Of a stretch of 64,000 bases of DNA, positions 1 through 8,301 are shown in pieces (the first letter of the stretch is position 1; each line of letters opens with the position of its first letter). Source of the DNA: Algoriphagus faecimaris (GTDB lineage Bacteria; Bacteroidota; Bacteroidia; Cytophagales; Cyclobacteriaceae); NCBI RefSeq assembly GCF_900101705.1, contig NZ_FNAC01000001.1:166162-230161 (forward strand). Reading direction: 5' to 3'. A program made the translations under genes and the position numbers. A model generated the notes under the pieces. That model was not told the origin of the DNA, did not search any database, and was given only the letters and a program-made list of their open reading frames with translations.

Positions 1-840
1 GGAGATTATCTATTCATAGCAGAAAGAAGTCCAGGTAATCTAGTTCATACCATCAATCTAAAAAATGAAGCATACTTAGGACGTTTCGGGAGTCGAGGGA
101 TGGGACCCGGGGAAGCCCCTAATGCTTGGAGATTGTTTCCGTTTAATTTTAAGGAATTAGGAATTTTAGACCATGAGATAGGAAAAATATTAGTTTATAG
201 CATAGATTCCTTAGTTCAAGGTAAAGGGTTTAAAGGTGAATACACAGTAAAAGAAGCAATGCATAGCAATGGAGTAATCGTATTCGATGATAAATTCTAT
301 ATACTTGGGAATTACAATGAGGATTCAAGGCTTATTGTAGGGGAAATAACGGACTCTTTATCTGATTTAAGAAGATTTGGAAATTTTCCAAAATTAAATT
401 TGAATTACGAAAAGTTAAGTGAATTTGATCAAAAAACGACCTTAAATCAAGCCAAAATAAGCAACCATAGAGACATTGCCTTAATTTCATATTTCAATAT
501 TCCTCTTTTTCAAATAGTTAACTTAAGTACTAATCAAGAAGTAAATATTGTTGGTCCAGATCCTTTACCTTCAAATGAATTAATTGGTGAATTAAAATAC
601 TATTATTCCAGCATTATAACCGAAAATTTTATTTATTTACTTTACATAACTGATAAGAAAGAGTTTAAATACGTATCGAATACAGTTCTGGTTTTTGATC
701 ACTCTGGTAAACCTATAAGAAAAATAATTCTGGATAAAGAAGTGTATCAAATTGTAGTATATGAAGACAATTACTTATATGGTCTTACTTACGACAATGA
801 TGAAGCCCCTTTTACCCTTTATAAATATACATTGGAATAA
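1..840 (+). CDS. Beta-propeller protein, BF3164-like (5' end outside window)
   Basis: The reading frame is open to the left edge, so the N-terminus and any signal peptide are missing; about 279 residues are visible. The motif GRFGSRGMGPGEA near residue 30 is typical of the BF3164 / 6-bladed beta-propeller lipoproteins of Bacteroidota, where GxGPxE(Y/A) marks the end of the first blade. The rest has repeated short strands (VLVFDHSGKP, LYGLTYD) as in TolB/NHL-like propellers. Family function is unknown; these proteins are usually exported and membrane-anchored. The same family recurs downstream (starts at 2052 and 60882). Family assignment is by motif only. Confidence 0.7.
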   Translation, partial: GDYLFIAERSPGNLVHTINLKNEAYLGRFGSRGMGPGEAPNAWRLFPFNFKELGILDHEIGKILVYSIDSLVQGKGFKGEYTVKEAMHSNGVIVFDDKFYILGNYNEDSRLIVGEITDSLSDLRRFGNFPKLNLNYEKLSEFDQKTTLNQAKISNHRDIALISYFNIPLFQIVNLSTNQEVNIVGPDPLPSNELIGELKYYYSSIITENFIYLLYITDKKEFKYVSNTVLVFDHSGKPIRKIILDKEVYQIVVYEDNYLYGLTYDNDEAPFTLYKYTLE

Positions 841-980
841 ATCAGTACTTGTTCCTTAGGGGAAATCAGACCTCGGGAAATGACCAGTTTTTCCTTTTGA
901 ATCCATCGGGTTAGGGTTATGGCGGAAATTCCAAATTCCTCAGCGATTTCCTGTCTGTATTTTGCTCTGTACGTTCTCAT
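819..980 (-). CDS. Small helix-turn-helix protein (53 aa)
   Basis: An ATG at 980 opens a 53-codon frame to a TAA at 819. The product contains the segment YRQEIAEEFGISAITLTRW, which reads as a helix-turn-helix (helix, G-I-S turn, recognition helix with TxxRW), followed by LISPKEQVLIY. Short proteins of this shape, with a HTH and then a basic 'xxLxxPKEQ' tail, are common in Bacteroidota and resemble the DUF4248 group. It is convergent with, and overlaps by 22 bases, the end of the propeller gene on the other strand. It could bind DNA locally; the tandem TTGTCCGAAA units 140 bases upstream are one possible site. No function can be assigned. Confidence 0.5.
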   Translation of the reverse strand: MRTYRAKYRQEIAEEFGISAITLTRWIQKEKLVISRGLISPKEQVLIYSNVYL

Positions 981-1120
981 ATTAAAAAGATGGATTAACT
1001 ATGAAATAGTTCTTAAGAAAGTAAAGCTCATTTACTAATCCAAGAAAAAGTTGTGAAAATTAAAAATACTCCGAATCCTTCAGAGGGGTAAACTCTTCTC
1101 CTTCCAACTAGAAAATCAAA

Positions 1121-1150
1121 TTGTCCGAAATTGTCCGAAATTGTCCGAAA
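1121..1150. repeat. Tandem repeat, TTGTCCGAAA x3
   Basis: Three perfect head-to-tail copies of TTGTCCGAAA lie in the intergenic region, upstream of the minus-strand HTH gene and upstream of the plus-strand peptide gene. The 10-bp period puts the units on the same helix face, as in iteron or operator arrays. What binds them is not known. Confidence 0.85.
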
Positions 1151-1188
1151 ATAATATTATTAAATCTTTTACCTTTATTTCATGTGTT

Positions 1189-1294
1189 TATAATTGTCTT
1201 TTAGCGGTCATAACTTGTCCCGAGTATCGGGATGGAATCTCGCATGGTTGATAGTCCTACCAGTGTGTGACGGCTACGTCATGCTCGATTTCAT
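1189..1294 (+). repeat. Dispersed structured repeat, copy 1
   Basis: This is one of three copies in the window (others at 14788-14894 and 60751-60867). All begin TATAATTG, share GGAATCTCGCATGGTTG and GTCATGCTCGATTTCAT, and contain a CCCGA...TCGGG hairpin whose loop and flanks differ between copies. This copy has CCCGAGTATCGGG and the second palindrome GACGGCTACGTC. It is intergenic and non-coding. Confidence 0.8.
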
Positions 1295-1662
1295 GAGAAA
1301 AAACAACTGACTCTTATGGAAATGCTTACCGATTTTTGAACTTATACTGGTTTTCAGTAAAGACCAATCGGGTGAAGAAATTTCATTCTGAAATTTTGCT
1401 TTTTATCTTCAGTAGGTATAAGATTTTCTTGGAATTTTCATGGCATGCATCAGGAGAACCTTAGGAGAAAAAAGCCAATTTATTTAAATTATAAATGAGT
1501 AAAACTACATACATCTTAAAATAATTACAAACTTTATCGAAAGGAGGTATATCATGACTTAGCCTAAACCCAATTATTGAATATCCTTTAGGAGACTTTG
1601 ATACGTTAAGAGTGACGAAATTGTTCTAAGAATAAAAAACAAAAACTAAGATTACAACCATA

Positions 1663-1943
1663 ATGAACTTAAAAATCAAAAAGATACAAGAATTACAGCT
1701 ATAGGAATTTTCTTTATGGCTTTGTTTTTCAATGTGAAAATCAATCTTGAAGAACCATTTGTTAATATGGAGAATCCTATCCTAGCTCAAACAATGGAAG
1801 GTGGAGATTGTGAGCCAGGAGGTTACGCAGATGTTTGTTGTCCTTATTGGAATATTACATACCCTTCACAAGGACCATCAAGTTGTACAACTGGTGGAGA
1901 ATTTATTTGTAATTCTTGCCCACCAAAATCATCAATTGATTAA
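1663..1943 (+). pseudogene. NVEALA-type small exported peptide, frameshifted in the signal peptide
   Basis: An ATG at 1663 reads MNLKIKKIQE and hits a stop at 1702. A second frame, open from 1650 but with no ATG until 1716, reads ITAIGIFFMALFFNVKIN, then a Cys-rich mature part with CEPGG, CCPYW and CNSCPP. Joined by a one-base shift near 1690-1695 these make a normal lysine-rich N-terminus, hydrophobic core and the FFNV(K)I motif seen in NVEALA-family peptides. As it stands, translation could only start at the internal ATG 1716, giving 75 residues without the basic n-region. NVEALA peptides in Bacteroidota often sit beside BF3164-like propeller genes, as here. Either a real mutation or a sequence error is possible. 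Confidence 0.6.
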
Positions 1944-2051
1944 CTGCTATTGGGTTCCTATGAAATCAAATGAATTCATGGGAACCTTACCATTAAAGAA
2001 AATATAAAAATATTATCATTTATTAAAAATGAATATATAATTAGAAACAAT

Positions 2052-3110
2052 ATGCGAAATAATTTTCTTCTTCTAATAATCTTCTTGATTTTTTCCTGCA
2101 AAAATACACCCAATACCAATAGCGATAAATTCCAACTACGAGAAACCAATTTCCATTCGCTGGTCGAACTTCAGGATAATTTATTTTTACTGGGAAGCCC
2201 TTCATCTTTTGACATCATGGAGGACGGGAGGATTGTCCTGACTGATGTGAATTCTCCCAAAATGATCATTTACGATCAAGGTGGCAATCAAGAAAAAGTA
2301 ATTCAGGCCGATGGAAATGGTCCTTTGCAGTTTCAGAATCCCTCCATTGTAAAGTATTACGATGGGAAAATTTATCTTTGGTGTAGTCAACAATTAAAAC
2401 TCATCACTTATACCCCAGACGGTGATCCGATAGAAGAATTTAAAATTTTTGATCGGGCCATTAGTAATTTTACCCCTTTTGAAGACAAACTCATCGCCTA
2501 CACCAAAGGTGGCTTTATGGACTCCTATATCCAAGTGTATGATTTAGGTTTAGGGAAATTAGAAAAAAGCCTGGGCGAAGTCAGTAACGAACAAGTGTTG
2601 TTAGATATTTTTTCCTGCTCGGGAGGAATTGACTTAAAAAACAATGATTTGATTTACATCGCTTCGGATGAGCTTAAAATCAACAAGTTTGACCTTACCA
2701 CTATGCAATCTATCGAAGAAATAAGCCTTACAGATGAGGAATTTCAGGTTGGTGAAATCAAAACCAACCCGGTAGATATGGTCAATTCGGATTTTAATCA
2801 AGCAGTGAAGTTCATCAATGAAAATAGCACTGTTACGGGGATTTTCGCTTTAGATAAAGGGATGGTTTTGGTCTCCGAAGTGGGATACTATGAAGGCGAT
2901 GCTCAAAAGGGGATCACCAACAGTTCGAATAGATTTGATAAGTACTACGTCTTAAATGATAATTTTGACCTGACCCAAGTCTATAAATCCAATAAAATTT
3001 TGGGAGCAAGTCCTTGCCTGATGACGACAAAAGGAAATTCCCTTTATCAACTTATACAAGGTCAAAAAGAAAATGATGAAGGCTTTGTAATCAAAACCAT
3101 TGATTTTTAA
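2052..3110 (+). CDS. BF3164-like 6-bladed beta-propeller lipoprotein
   Basis: A 352-residue protein with a lipoprotein signal: MRNN, a hydrophobic stretch, then LIFSC with the lipidated Cys at 16. The body has the family signature QADGNGPLQF near residue 90, where the GxGPxxF turn closes the first blade, and alternating strand patterns such as MIIYDQGG, IYLWCSQ and IQVYDLG through to the end. It is probably anchored to a membrane facing the periplasm or outside. It follows the broken NVEALA-type gene by about 110 bases, and the partial gene at the left edge is a paralogue, so this looks like a family cluster. No reaction or ligand is known. Confidence 0.75.
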   Translation: MRNNFLLLIIFLIFSCKNTPNTNSDKFQLRETNFHSLVELQDNLFLLGSPSSFDIMEDGRIVLTDVNSPKMIIYDQGGNQEKVIQADGNGPLQFQNPSIVKYYDGKIYLWCSQQLKLITYTPDGDPIEEFKIFDRAISNFTPFEDKLIAYTKGGFMDSYIQVYDLGLGKLEKSLGEVSNEQVLLDIFSCSGGIDLKNNDLIYIASDELKINKFDLTTMQSIEEISLTDEEFQVGEIKTNPVDMVNSDFNQAVKFINENSTVTGIFALDKGMVLVSEVGYYEGDAQKGITNSSNRFDKYYVLNDNFDLTQVYKSNKILGASPCLMTTKGNSLYQLIQGQKENDEGFVIKTIDF

Positions 3111-3156
3111 TTGATCCCTTCATCATCAAAACCTAAGATATTGAAAGTGATTCATT

Positions 3157-3178
3157 TTTGATGTTTTTTTACATCAAA
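3157..3178. promoter_or_regulatory. Inverted repeat before parD (candidate operator)
   Basis: TTTGATGT and ACATCAAA form a perfect 8-bp inverted repeat separated by six T. It ends ten bases before the parD start codon, the usual place for a ParD autoregulatory operator. It lacks a T-run after the second arm, so it is a poor terminator for the gene ending at 3110. Confidence 0.5.
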
Positions 3179-3188
3179 TAAAAGAACC

Positions 3189-3428
3189 ATGGCAAGACAA
3201 AGTATTTCACTGACGGAACCAAATGATGAATGGCTAAAAGCACAAGTGGAAAACCAGGAATATAGCAGTAAAAGCGAACTGGTTAATGATTTGATTCGAC
3301 AGGCAAGAAAGCAACAGGCAGAAATTGATTGGCTGAGAGCCAAATTAGAAAAAGCCGAAAATAGCGGCTTTACCAACCATACCAAGGACCAAATCTTGAA
3401 AGAAGCCAAGAAATTGATCAATGGCTGA
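3189..3428 (+). CDS. parD: ParD-type antitoxin (ribbon-helix-helix)
   Basis: A 79-residue protein starting MARQSISLTEPNDEWLKAQV, the short beta-strand and first helix of the ribbon-helix-helix fold, followed by SSKSELVNDLIRQAR, typical of type II ParD/CopG antitoxins. The C-terminal half is the charged toxin-binding tail. It overlaps the toxin frame by eight bases, as is normal for parDE. A palindrome at 3157-3178 is a plausible self-regulation site. The toxin partner appears truncated, so this antitoxin may be an orphan. Confidence 0.85.
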   Translation: MARQSISLTEPNDEWLKAQVENQEYSSKSELVNDLIRQARKQQAEIDWLRAKLEKAENSGFTNHTKDQILKEAKKLING

Positions 3429-3636
3429 CTATAAATTAAGCCATGAGGCAAAAAATGATTTGATTCGAATTTACCTATTTGGGGTAGAAAGATTTGGAAT
3501 GAGTCAAGCTGATAAATATTACAACAATTTATTTCATTGCTTTGAAATGATCGCACAAAGACCCTTTTCTTTTATAATGACCTCCTCCAGATCATCTACC
3601 ACCAGATCAAACCATTTCTTTAGATTCACACTCTAG
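3421..3636 (+). pseudogene. parE: ParE-type toxin, 3'-truncated
   Basis: Residues 1-50 match the N-terminal half of ParE/RelE-superfamily toxins: MADYKLSHEAKNDLIRIY, GVERFGMSQADKYY and the family motif IAQRPFSF. Complete proteins are about 95-100 residues and continue with the beta-sheet core that carries the C-terminal active region (RRxxYG...YRI). Here that part is missing: after PFSF the frame runs into about 20 unrelated residues and stops at 71. Neither other frame of the next 80 bases restores the core, so this looks like a deletion or replacement rather than a simple frameshift. Confidence 0.65.
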
Positions 3637-3714
3637 TCCGCATAGTTTACAACCTTCATCTGTTTGTAATTTGATTTTTAGAGGTTCCTAGGAGATTGTT
3701 CCAAATGAGACGTC

Positions 3715-4734
3715 TTAAAGCAAATCAAACCCTTTTCGCATCGCAAAACTTTCCCGAATCCAAGCAGCCAATCGTGCGCTTTGAGCAAAGTCCAAGGTCT
3801 GCTGTCCATCAGAATAGGCCTTTTCAGGAATCTCATGTGATTCATAGATAATACCATCCGCACCCGCCATCACTCCGGCTAAGGCCATCTGTGAAACATA
3901 AGAGCGAATACCTATTCCATGAGAAGGATCCACAATCACCGGAAGATGAGACTTCGCTTTTAAAATCGGAATCGCATTTAAATCCAAGGTATTTCTTGAT
4001 GCCTTTTCGTAAGTTCTAATTCCTCGCTCACAGAGAATCAGCTTTTCATTTCCTCCAGAGAAAACATACTCTGCAGACTGTAACAATTCCTCGATCGTTC
4101 CAGAAATTCCTCGCTTGATCATCACTGCTTTGTCCACTTTTCCGAGTTCGTCCAGCAAGTTGAAGTTTTGGGAGTTTCGCGCCCCTACTTGATAGATATC
4201 CACATACGGATACATTTCCTCGATTTGGGAAGTCTGCATCACTTCCGTGACTATTTTGATTCCAGCCTCGGAGGCTATTGAGTGCCAAAGCTTGAGTCCA
4301 TCAATACCCATACCTCGGAAAGCATAAGGGGAAGTTCGGGGTTTGAATACCCCGCCGCGCATCATGCGGATTCCGTTTTCTACGCAATGCTTGACGACCT
4401 TACGAATTTGCTCCTCAGACTCAATGGAGCATGGCCCGGTGATAATGGCCATTTCTCCATCCTTGATATATACACCATCTCCCAAGTCCACGGAAGTAGG
4501 TTTGGCTTTCCATTTTTTAGAAACCAATTTGTATTCATCGGAGACAATATGGATATCCCGAATACCATCAAGTTGACCGATTTTACGGATATCAAATTCT
4601 TTTTTTCCGATGCCGATGATGTAATCCCCCAATTGGGTTCTCACTTCAGTAGTTTTGTAGCCGATTCCATTGACCTTTTCAATGAGGGTTTCCTTTTGCT
4701 TGGAAGAAATATCGGGTTGTAGTTGGATAATCAT
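3715..4734 (-). CDS. aroF: 3-deoxy-7-phosphoheptulonate synthase (DAHP synthase, type I beta)
   Basis: Joins phosphoenolpyruvate and erythrose 4-phosphate, the first step of the shikimate pathway. The 339 residues show an N-terminal ferredoxin-like regulatory domain (about 1-75), as in Thermotoga-type DAHP synthases, and a TIM-barrel catalytic domain. Visible active-site motifs are GPCSIES (100-106, metal-binding Cys102), KPRTSPY (131-137), VMIKRG, VDPSHG and DGQQ. It is the last gene of the tryptophan run, 51 bases behind trpA, so chorismate supply is probably co-expressed with tryptophan synthesis. The spacer holds a short TTACGAATTACG repeat. No clear terminator follows it. Confidence 0.93.
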   Translation of the reverse strand: MIIQLQPDISSKQKETLIEKVNGIGYKTTEVRTQLGDYIIGIGKKEFDIRKIGQLDGIRDIHIVSDEYKLVSKKWKAKPTSVDLGDGVYIKDGEMAIITGPCSIESEEQIRKVVKHCVENGIRMMRGGVFKPRTSPYAFRGMGIDGLKLWHSIASEAGIKIVTEVMQTSQIEEMYPYVDIYQVGARNSQNFNLLDELGKVDKAVMIKRGISGTIEELLQSAEYVFSGGNEKLILCERGIRTYEKASRNTLDLNAIPILKAKSHLPVIVDPSHGIGIRSYVSQMALAGVMAGADGIIYESHEIPEKAYSDGQQTLDFAQSARLAAWIRESFAMRKGFDLL

Positions 4735-4740
4735 TTGGAT

Positions 4741-4767
4741 TTACGAATTACGATTTACGAATTACGA
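4741..4767. repeat. Short degenerate tandem repeat (TTACGAATTACGA)
   Basis: The spacer between trpA and the DAHP synthase gene contains two near-copies of TTACGAATTACGA. It is low-complexity; a related ATTCGATATTCGGG-like run occurs near 63891. Role unknown. Confidence 0.55.
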
Positions 4768-4785
4768 GGCTTTTTCAAAAGAAAT

Positions 4786-5559
4786 CTAGTTAATAACAGC
4801 CTTGATGTAATCCTGAATATCTTGAGATTGATTTTGTGATTCTTTGATTTTTTTGATAAATGCCGAACCGATAATGGCTCCGTGACTATAAGTCGAAGCG
4901 ATGCTGAAGGTCTCTGCATCGGAAATGCCAAAACCAATCAGCCGGGGATTTTTGAGATTCATCTCTTGCACGCGTTTGAAATAAGCGATTTGCTCTTCGC
5001 TGATTCCACTTTTTGCTCCAGTAATGGAATGTGAGGAAACCATATAAATAAATCCATCGGTATTTTCATCGATTTCACGAATCCGCTTCTCGGAAGTTTG
5101 AGGAGAAATCAGAAAGGTGTTGACCAATCCATATTCCTCAAAAACGCTTTTGTACTCATCCAAATACTGCTGCATGGGCAAATCAGGGACGATCAAACCA
5201 TCAATCCCAACCTCCTTGCACTTTTTGCAAAAGTTCTCCATCCCAAACTGTATAATGGGATTCAAATACCCCATCAAGACAACAGGAATGTGAATTTTAG
5301 CACGAAAGCCTTTGAGTTGTTCAAAAAGCACCTTCATGCTCATGCCATTGTCCAAAGCAATTTTATTGCTGTCTTGAATGGTCGGACCATCTGCAATCGG
5401 ATCTGAATAGGGCACCCCAATCTCTATGATATCCGCTCCTCCGGCCTGAATGGCTTCCATCACAGGAAGGGTATCTTCCAAATGGGGAAAACCAGCCGTA
5501 AAGTAGATCGAGAGCACCCGCTCCTGTTTGTTCTTGAATAAATAATGTATGCGATTCAT
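4786..5559 (-). CDS. trpA: Tryptophan synthase alpha chain
   Basis: Cleaves indole-3-glycerol phosphate to indole and glyceraldehyde 3-phosphate within the alpha2beta2 tryptophan synthase. The start is placed at the ATG at 5559 (MNRIHYLFKNK), giving 257 residues; an upstream ATG at 5616 would add 19 residues translated from repeat-like spacer and is unlikely. The family motifs LSIYFTAGFP, IEIGVPYSDPIADGPTIQ (with the catalytic Glu and Asp), VPDLP and GFGIS are all present. It lies 88 bases behind trpB, the widest internal gap of the operon. Confidence 0.95.
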   Translation of the reverse strand: MNRIHYLFKNKQERVLSIYFTAGFPHLEDTLPVMEAIQAGGADIIEIGVPYSDPIADGPTIQDSNKIALDNGMSMKVLFEQLKGFRAKIHIPVVLMGYLNPIIQFGMENFCKKCKEVGIDGLIVPDLPMQQYLDEYKSVFEEYGLVNTFLISPQTSEKRIREIDENTDGFIYMVSSHSITGAKSGISEEQIAYFKRVQEMNLKNPRLIGFGISDAETFSIASTYSHGAIIGSAFIKKIKESQNQSQDIQDYIKAVIN

Positions 5560-5572
5560 GAAATATTTGTTT

Positions 5573-5631
5573 GATGTCCTTTGCCCGATGTCCGATGAGA
5601 ATATATAAGCATACATCGGTCATCTGACATC
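5573..5631. repeat. Intergenic inverted repeat inside the trp operon
   Basis: The trpB-trpA spacer has GATGTCC and GATGTCCGATG facing CATCGGTCATC and GACATCC, an imperfect inverted repeat of the kind that is often dispersed in Bacteroidota genomes. It may form an mRNA hairpin between trpB and trpA. Only this copy was noticed here. Confidence 0.45.
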
Positions 5632-5647
5632 CCGCACCGGACTTTTA

Positions 5648-6826
5648 TCAATATCCTCCCCACTTGATATAGGTCTCCAGATCCTTGTCTCCCCGTCCGG
5701 AAAGATTGATTACAATCACGTCGTCCTTTCGATACTCAATCATATTCAGGGCATGGATGGCATGAGCGGTCTCGATAGCGGGGATGATTCCCTCGGTGCG
5801 GCTGAGGAGAATTCCTGCCTTCATCGCATCCTCATCCTCCACAGCCACGAATTCGCCTCGACCGATATCAAATAAATGGGCATGAACTGGTCCGATTCCA
5901 GGATAGTCCAATCCTGCAGAAATGGAATGTGGCTCGACTACTTGTCCATCTTCGGTCTGCATTAAAATCGTCTTCGAACCGTGCAAAATCCCCGGAGTCC
6001 CCAAAACCGTCGTTGCGGCGGATTTCCCACTGCTGATTCCCAATCCTGCCGCTTCTGCTGCGATCAATCGTACTTCGGGTGTATTGTAATAATGATAAAA
6101 GGCTCCTGCAGCATTGGATCCTCCACCCACACAGGCAATCACCAAATCGGGATTTTCACGGCCTTCTTTTTCCTTCAACTGCCATTTCATTTCCTCAGAA
6201 ATCACTGACTGAAAACGAGCCACCATTTCTGGGTAGGGATGCGGACCTACTACCGAACCGATGATGTAATGCGTATCCACGGGATTATTGATCCATTGAC
6301 GCATGGCTTCATTAGTGGCATCCTTGAGTGTGCGGGAACCGGAAGTTGCCGGTACTACTTTCGCACCAAGAATTTTCATTCGCTCCACATTGGGTCGCTG
6401 CCGCTCGATGTCCAACTCACCCATGTATACGGTGCAATCCATGCCCATCAAGGCACAAACTGTCGCCGTAGCCACGCCGTGTTGACCTGCTCCGGTCTCA
6501 GCGATGATGCGCTTCTTGCCGAGCTTCTTTGCCAAAATGATCTGACCAATTGTGTTATTCACTTTGTGCGCTCCGGTATGGCAAAGGTCCTCTCGCTTCA
6601 GGTAGATTTTTGCACCGAATTGCTCAGACAAGCGACTGGCAAAATATAAAGGCGTTGGTCTTCCCACAAAGTCTCGTAGCAACAGCTGAAACTCCTCTTG
6701 AAATTCCTCAGAAGCCACAATAGACTCGTAATTATCCCGCAGCTCCTCGATATTGGGATGCAGCATTTCAGGAATGTAGGCACCCCCGAATTTGCCATAA
6801 AAACCCCTTTCATCCACTCTGATCAT
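5648..6826 (-). CDS. trpB: Tryptophan synthase beta chain
   Basis: PLP enzyme that condenses indole with serine to give tryptophan. It has 392 residues, the usual length. The PLP lysine lies in [32 protein letters not shown], the phosphate-binding [10 protein letters not shown] and the C-terminal NLSGRGDKD are all present. The N-terminus [17 protein letters not shown] is the standard TrpB1 form. It sits 12 bases downstream of trpF. Confidence 0.97.
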   Translation of the reverse strand: MIRVDERGFYGKFGGAYIPEMLHPNIEELRDNYESIVASEEFQEEFQLLLRDFVGRPTPLYFASRLSEQFGAKIYLKREDLCHTGAHKVNNTIGQIILAKKLGKKRIIAETGAGQHGVATATVCALMGMDCTVYMGELDIERQRPNVERMKILGAKVVPATSGSRTLKDATNEAMRQWINNPVDTHYIIGSVVGPHPYPEMVARFQSVISEEMKWQLKEKEGRENPDLVIACVGGGSNAAGAFYHYYNTPEVRLIAAEAAGLGISSGKSAATTVLGTPGILHGSKTILMQTEDGQVVEPHSISAGLDYPGIGPVHAHLFDIGRGEFVAVEDEDAMKAGILLSRTEGIIPAIETAHAIHALNMIEYRKDDVIVINLSGRGDKDLETYIKWGGY

Positions 6827-6838
6827 ATCTTCTCCCGT

Positions 6839-7477
6839 TTAAATCGCCTCTTGAGAAAGAAGCTTTTGTTTAAATTTTTTCAGTTTTTCAATATTTTTCA
6901 AACCCGGTGCATCTTCAAATCTCGAGTTCAAATCTACTCCCTCAAGCTTCGAGATTCGCTTGCGCAAAGCTGCAATTTCCTCTACACTCTCCTCATCCAC
7001 CCCCCCACTTAAGAGAAAGCCTTTGTCGAAGGGATAAGTTTCCAAAACAGACCAATCAAATTTCTGCCCTGATCCTCCGTGCGCTTTAGTCGCAGTATCG
7101 AAAAGAAATTTACTCACAAAAGGCAGGTAAGCTTCCAGACTTTTCCAATCAATTTTCTCCGAAACAGAAACTACTTTCCAAAGCTCACAGGGTGTCCGTT
7201 CCGAAAGTTTTTTGACAAATTCTGCGGATTCATTTCCATGAAGCTGAATGGCCGAAAGCTGAAATAAACCTACTTTCCTGAGAATTTCCACCTCGGATTC
7301 ATTGACAAAAACCCCGACTTTTTTCACTGCAATTCCTTTCAACTCTACCGCTCGATCTTCGGTGACAAAGCGCGGTGACTTGGGATAAAAGATCAATCCC
7401 ATCCAATCCGGCTTGACCTCAGCGATCAAGCTTTGGATATTTCCCAATTCACGCATGCCACAGACTTTGATTTCCAT
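6839..7477 (-). CDS. trpF: Phosphoribosylanthranilate isomerase
   Basis: Isomerises N-(5'-phosphoribosyl)anthranilate to CdRP. This is a 212-residue TIM barrel starting MEIKVCGMRE, with the catalytic Cys in KVCG; later motifs are GLIFYPKSPR, FVNES, QLHGNES, LFDT and LLSGGV. The start codon shares one base with the stop of trpC, implying translational coupling. TrpF is a separate protein from TrpC here, as usual in Bacteroidota and unlike the fused enterobacterial enzyme. Confidence 0.95.
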   Translation of the reverse strand: MEIKVCGMRELGNIQSLIAEVKPDWMGLIFYPKSPRFVTEDRAVELKGIAVKKVGVFVNESEVEILRKVGLFQLSAIQLHGNESAEFVKKLSERTPCELWKVVSVSEKIDWKSLEAYLPFVSKFLFDTATKAHGGSGQKFDWSVLETYPFDKGFLLSGGVDEESVEEIAALRKRISKLEGVDLNSRFEDAPGLKNIEKLKKFKQKLLSQEAI

Positions 7478-8292
7478 CAGGCTTTGGAGAGTTCGCTAGC
7501 TGTCAATCGTTTGAATTCCTTGATAAAGTTGTAAGCGGCCTGCTCCGGACGACTGGATTTCATGAAATTCTCGCCGATCAAAAACCCGTCAAAACCCGCT
7601 TTTTTCAACTCAATCAGTGTCTTAGGATCAGAAATTCCGCTTTCAGAGATTTTTACAAAGGTATCTGGAATCGTAGTCACGAGCTCCAAAGAAGTATCAA
7701 TGGATACCTCGAAAGTCTTCAAGTTTCGATTATTCACCCCCACCAAGTCCACGCCATCATTCAGGCTTTTTTCCAATTCTTCTCCATCGTGTACCTCGAG
7801 CAAAACCTCCATGCCTAGGTTTTTGGCAAAGTAGGCCAAGGACTTCAGTTTTTCTGGTTCCAAAGCTGCTGCGATCAACAGGACGCAGTCCGCACCAATG
7901 GATTTGGCTTCGATAATTTGATATTCGTCCACGACAAAGTCTTTTCGGAGAATCGGACAGAAATTGAATTTTCGAGCGATCTTCAAATCCTCATTATTTC
8001 CTCCGAAATACTCCTGATCGGTCAGAATTGACAGTGCCGAAGCGCCAGCCTGCATGTAACCAATACTGACCTGCTCCACGGAAGCGGCGCCATTGATCAA
8101 TCCTTTGGAAGGGGATTTCCGCTTGAATTCTGCAATGATCCCAGACTTATCCGGATCGGTCACATATTTTTTCATGGAGACCACCTTACCGTCAAAAAAG
8201 GGACTTTTTTCCAGAAGTTTGACGGGAATCAAGCTTTTCCGCTCTTCGACTTCTTGGTACTTGTCTGCAATTATTTTTTCTAAAATATTCAT
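7477..8292 (-). CDS. trpC: Indole-3-glycerol-phosphate synthase
   Basis: Closes the indole ring from CdRP. The start is the ATG at 8292 (MNILEKIIADK); a TTG two codons earlier is less likely. The 271 residues show the TIM-barrel motifs IAEFKRKSPSKG (catalytic Lys), ALSILTDQEYFGG, PILRKDF, LEVHD, GVNNRNLKTF and SESGI. It starts nine bases after the trpD stop and overlaps trpF by one base. Confidence 0.96.
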   Translation of the reverse strand: MNILEKIIADKYQEVEERKSLIPVKLLEKSPFFDGKVVSMKKYVTDPDKSGIIAEFKRKSPSKGLINGAASVEQVSIGYMQAGASALSILTDQEYFGGNNEDLKIARKFNFCPILRKDFVVDEYQIIEAKSIGADCVLLIAAALEPEKLKSLAYFAKNLGMEVLLEVHDGEELEKSLNDGVDLVGVNNRNLKTFEVSIDTSLELVTTIPDTFVKISESGISDPKTLIELKKAGFDGFLIGENFMKSSRPEQAAYNFIKEFKRLTASELSKA

Positions 8293-8301
8293 AATCAATG
8301 G

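Larger units (their letters stand above)
981..1662. other. Long intergenic stretch with two repeat elements
   Basis: No convincing gene is visible. The stretch contains a 10-bp tandem repeat (1121-1150), one copy of the ~110-bp dispersed element (1189-1294), and AT-rich sequence leading into the small peptide gene at 1663. A purine-rich AAAGGAGG at 1541-1548 looks like a strong Shine-Dalgarno sequence, but the ATG just after it (1553) is followed at once by a stop, so it does not start a gene. Confidence 0.5.

Noticed and set aside
4282..4722. 146-codon frame opposite the DAHP synthase gene
   Set aside because: Antisense shadow of a well-supported gene; the same applies to other long frames opposite trpB, the M28 peptidase, the acylase and PorP.
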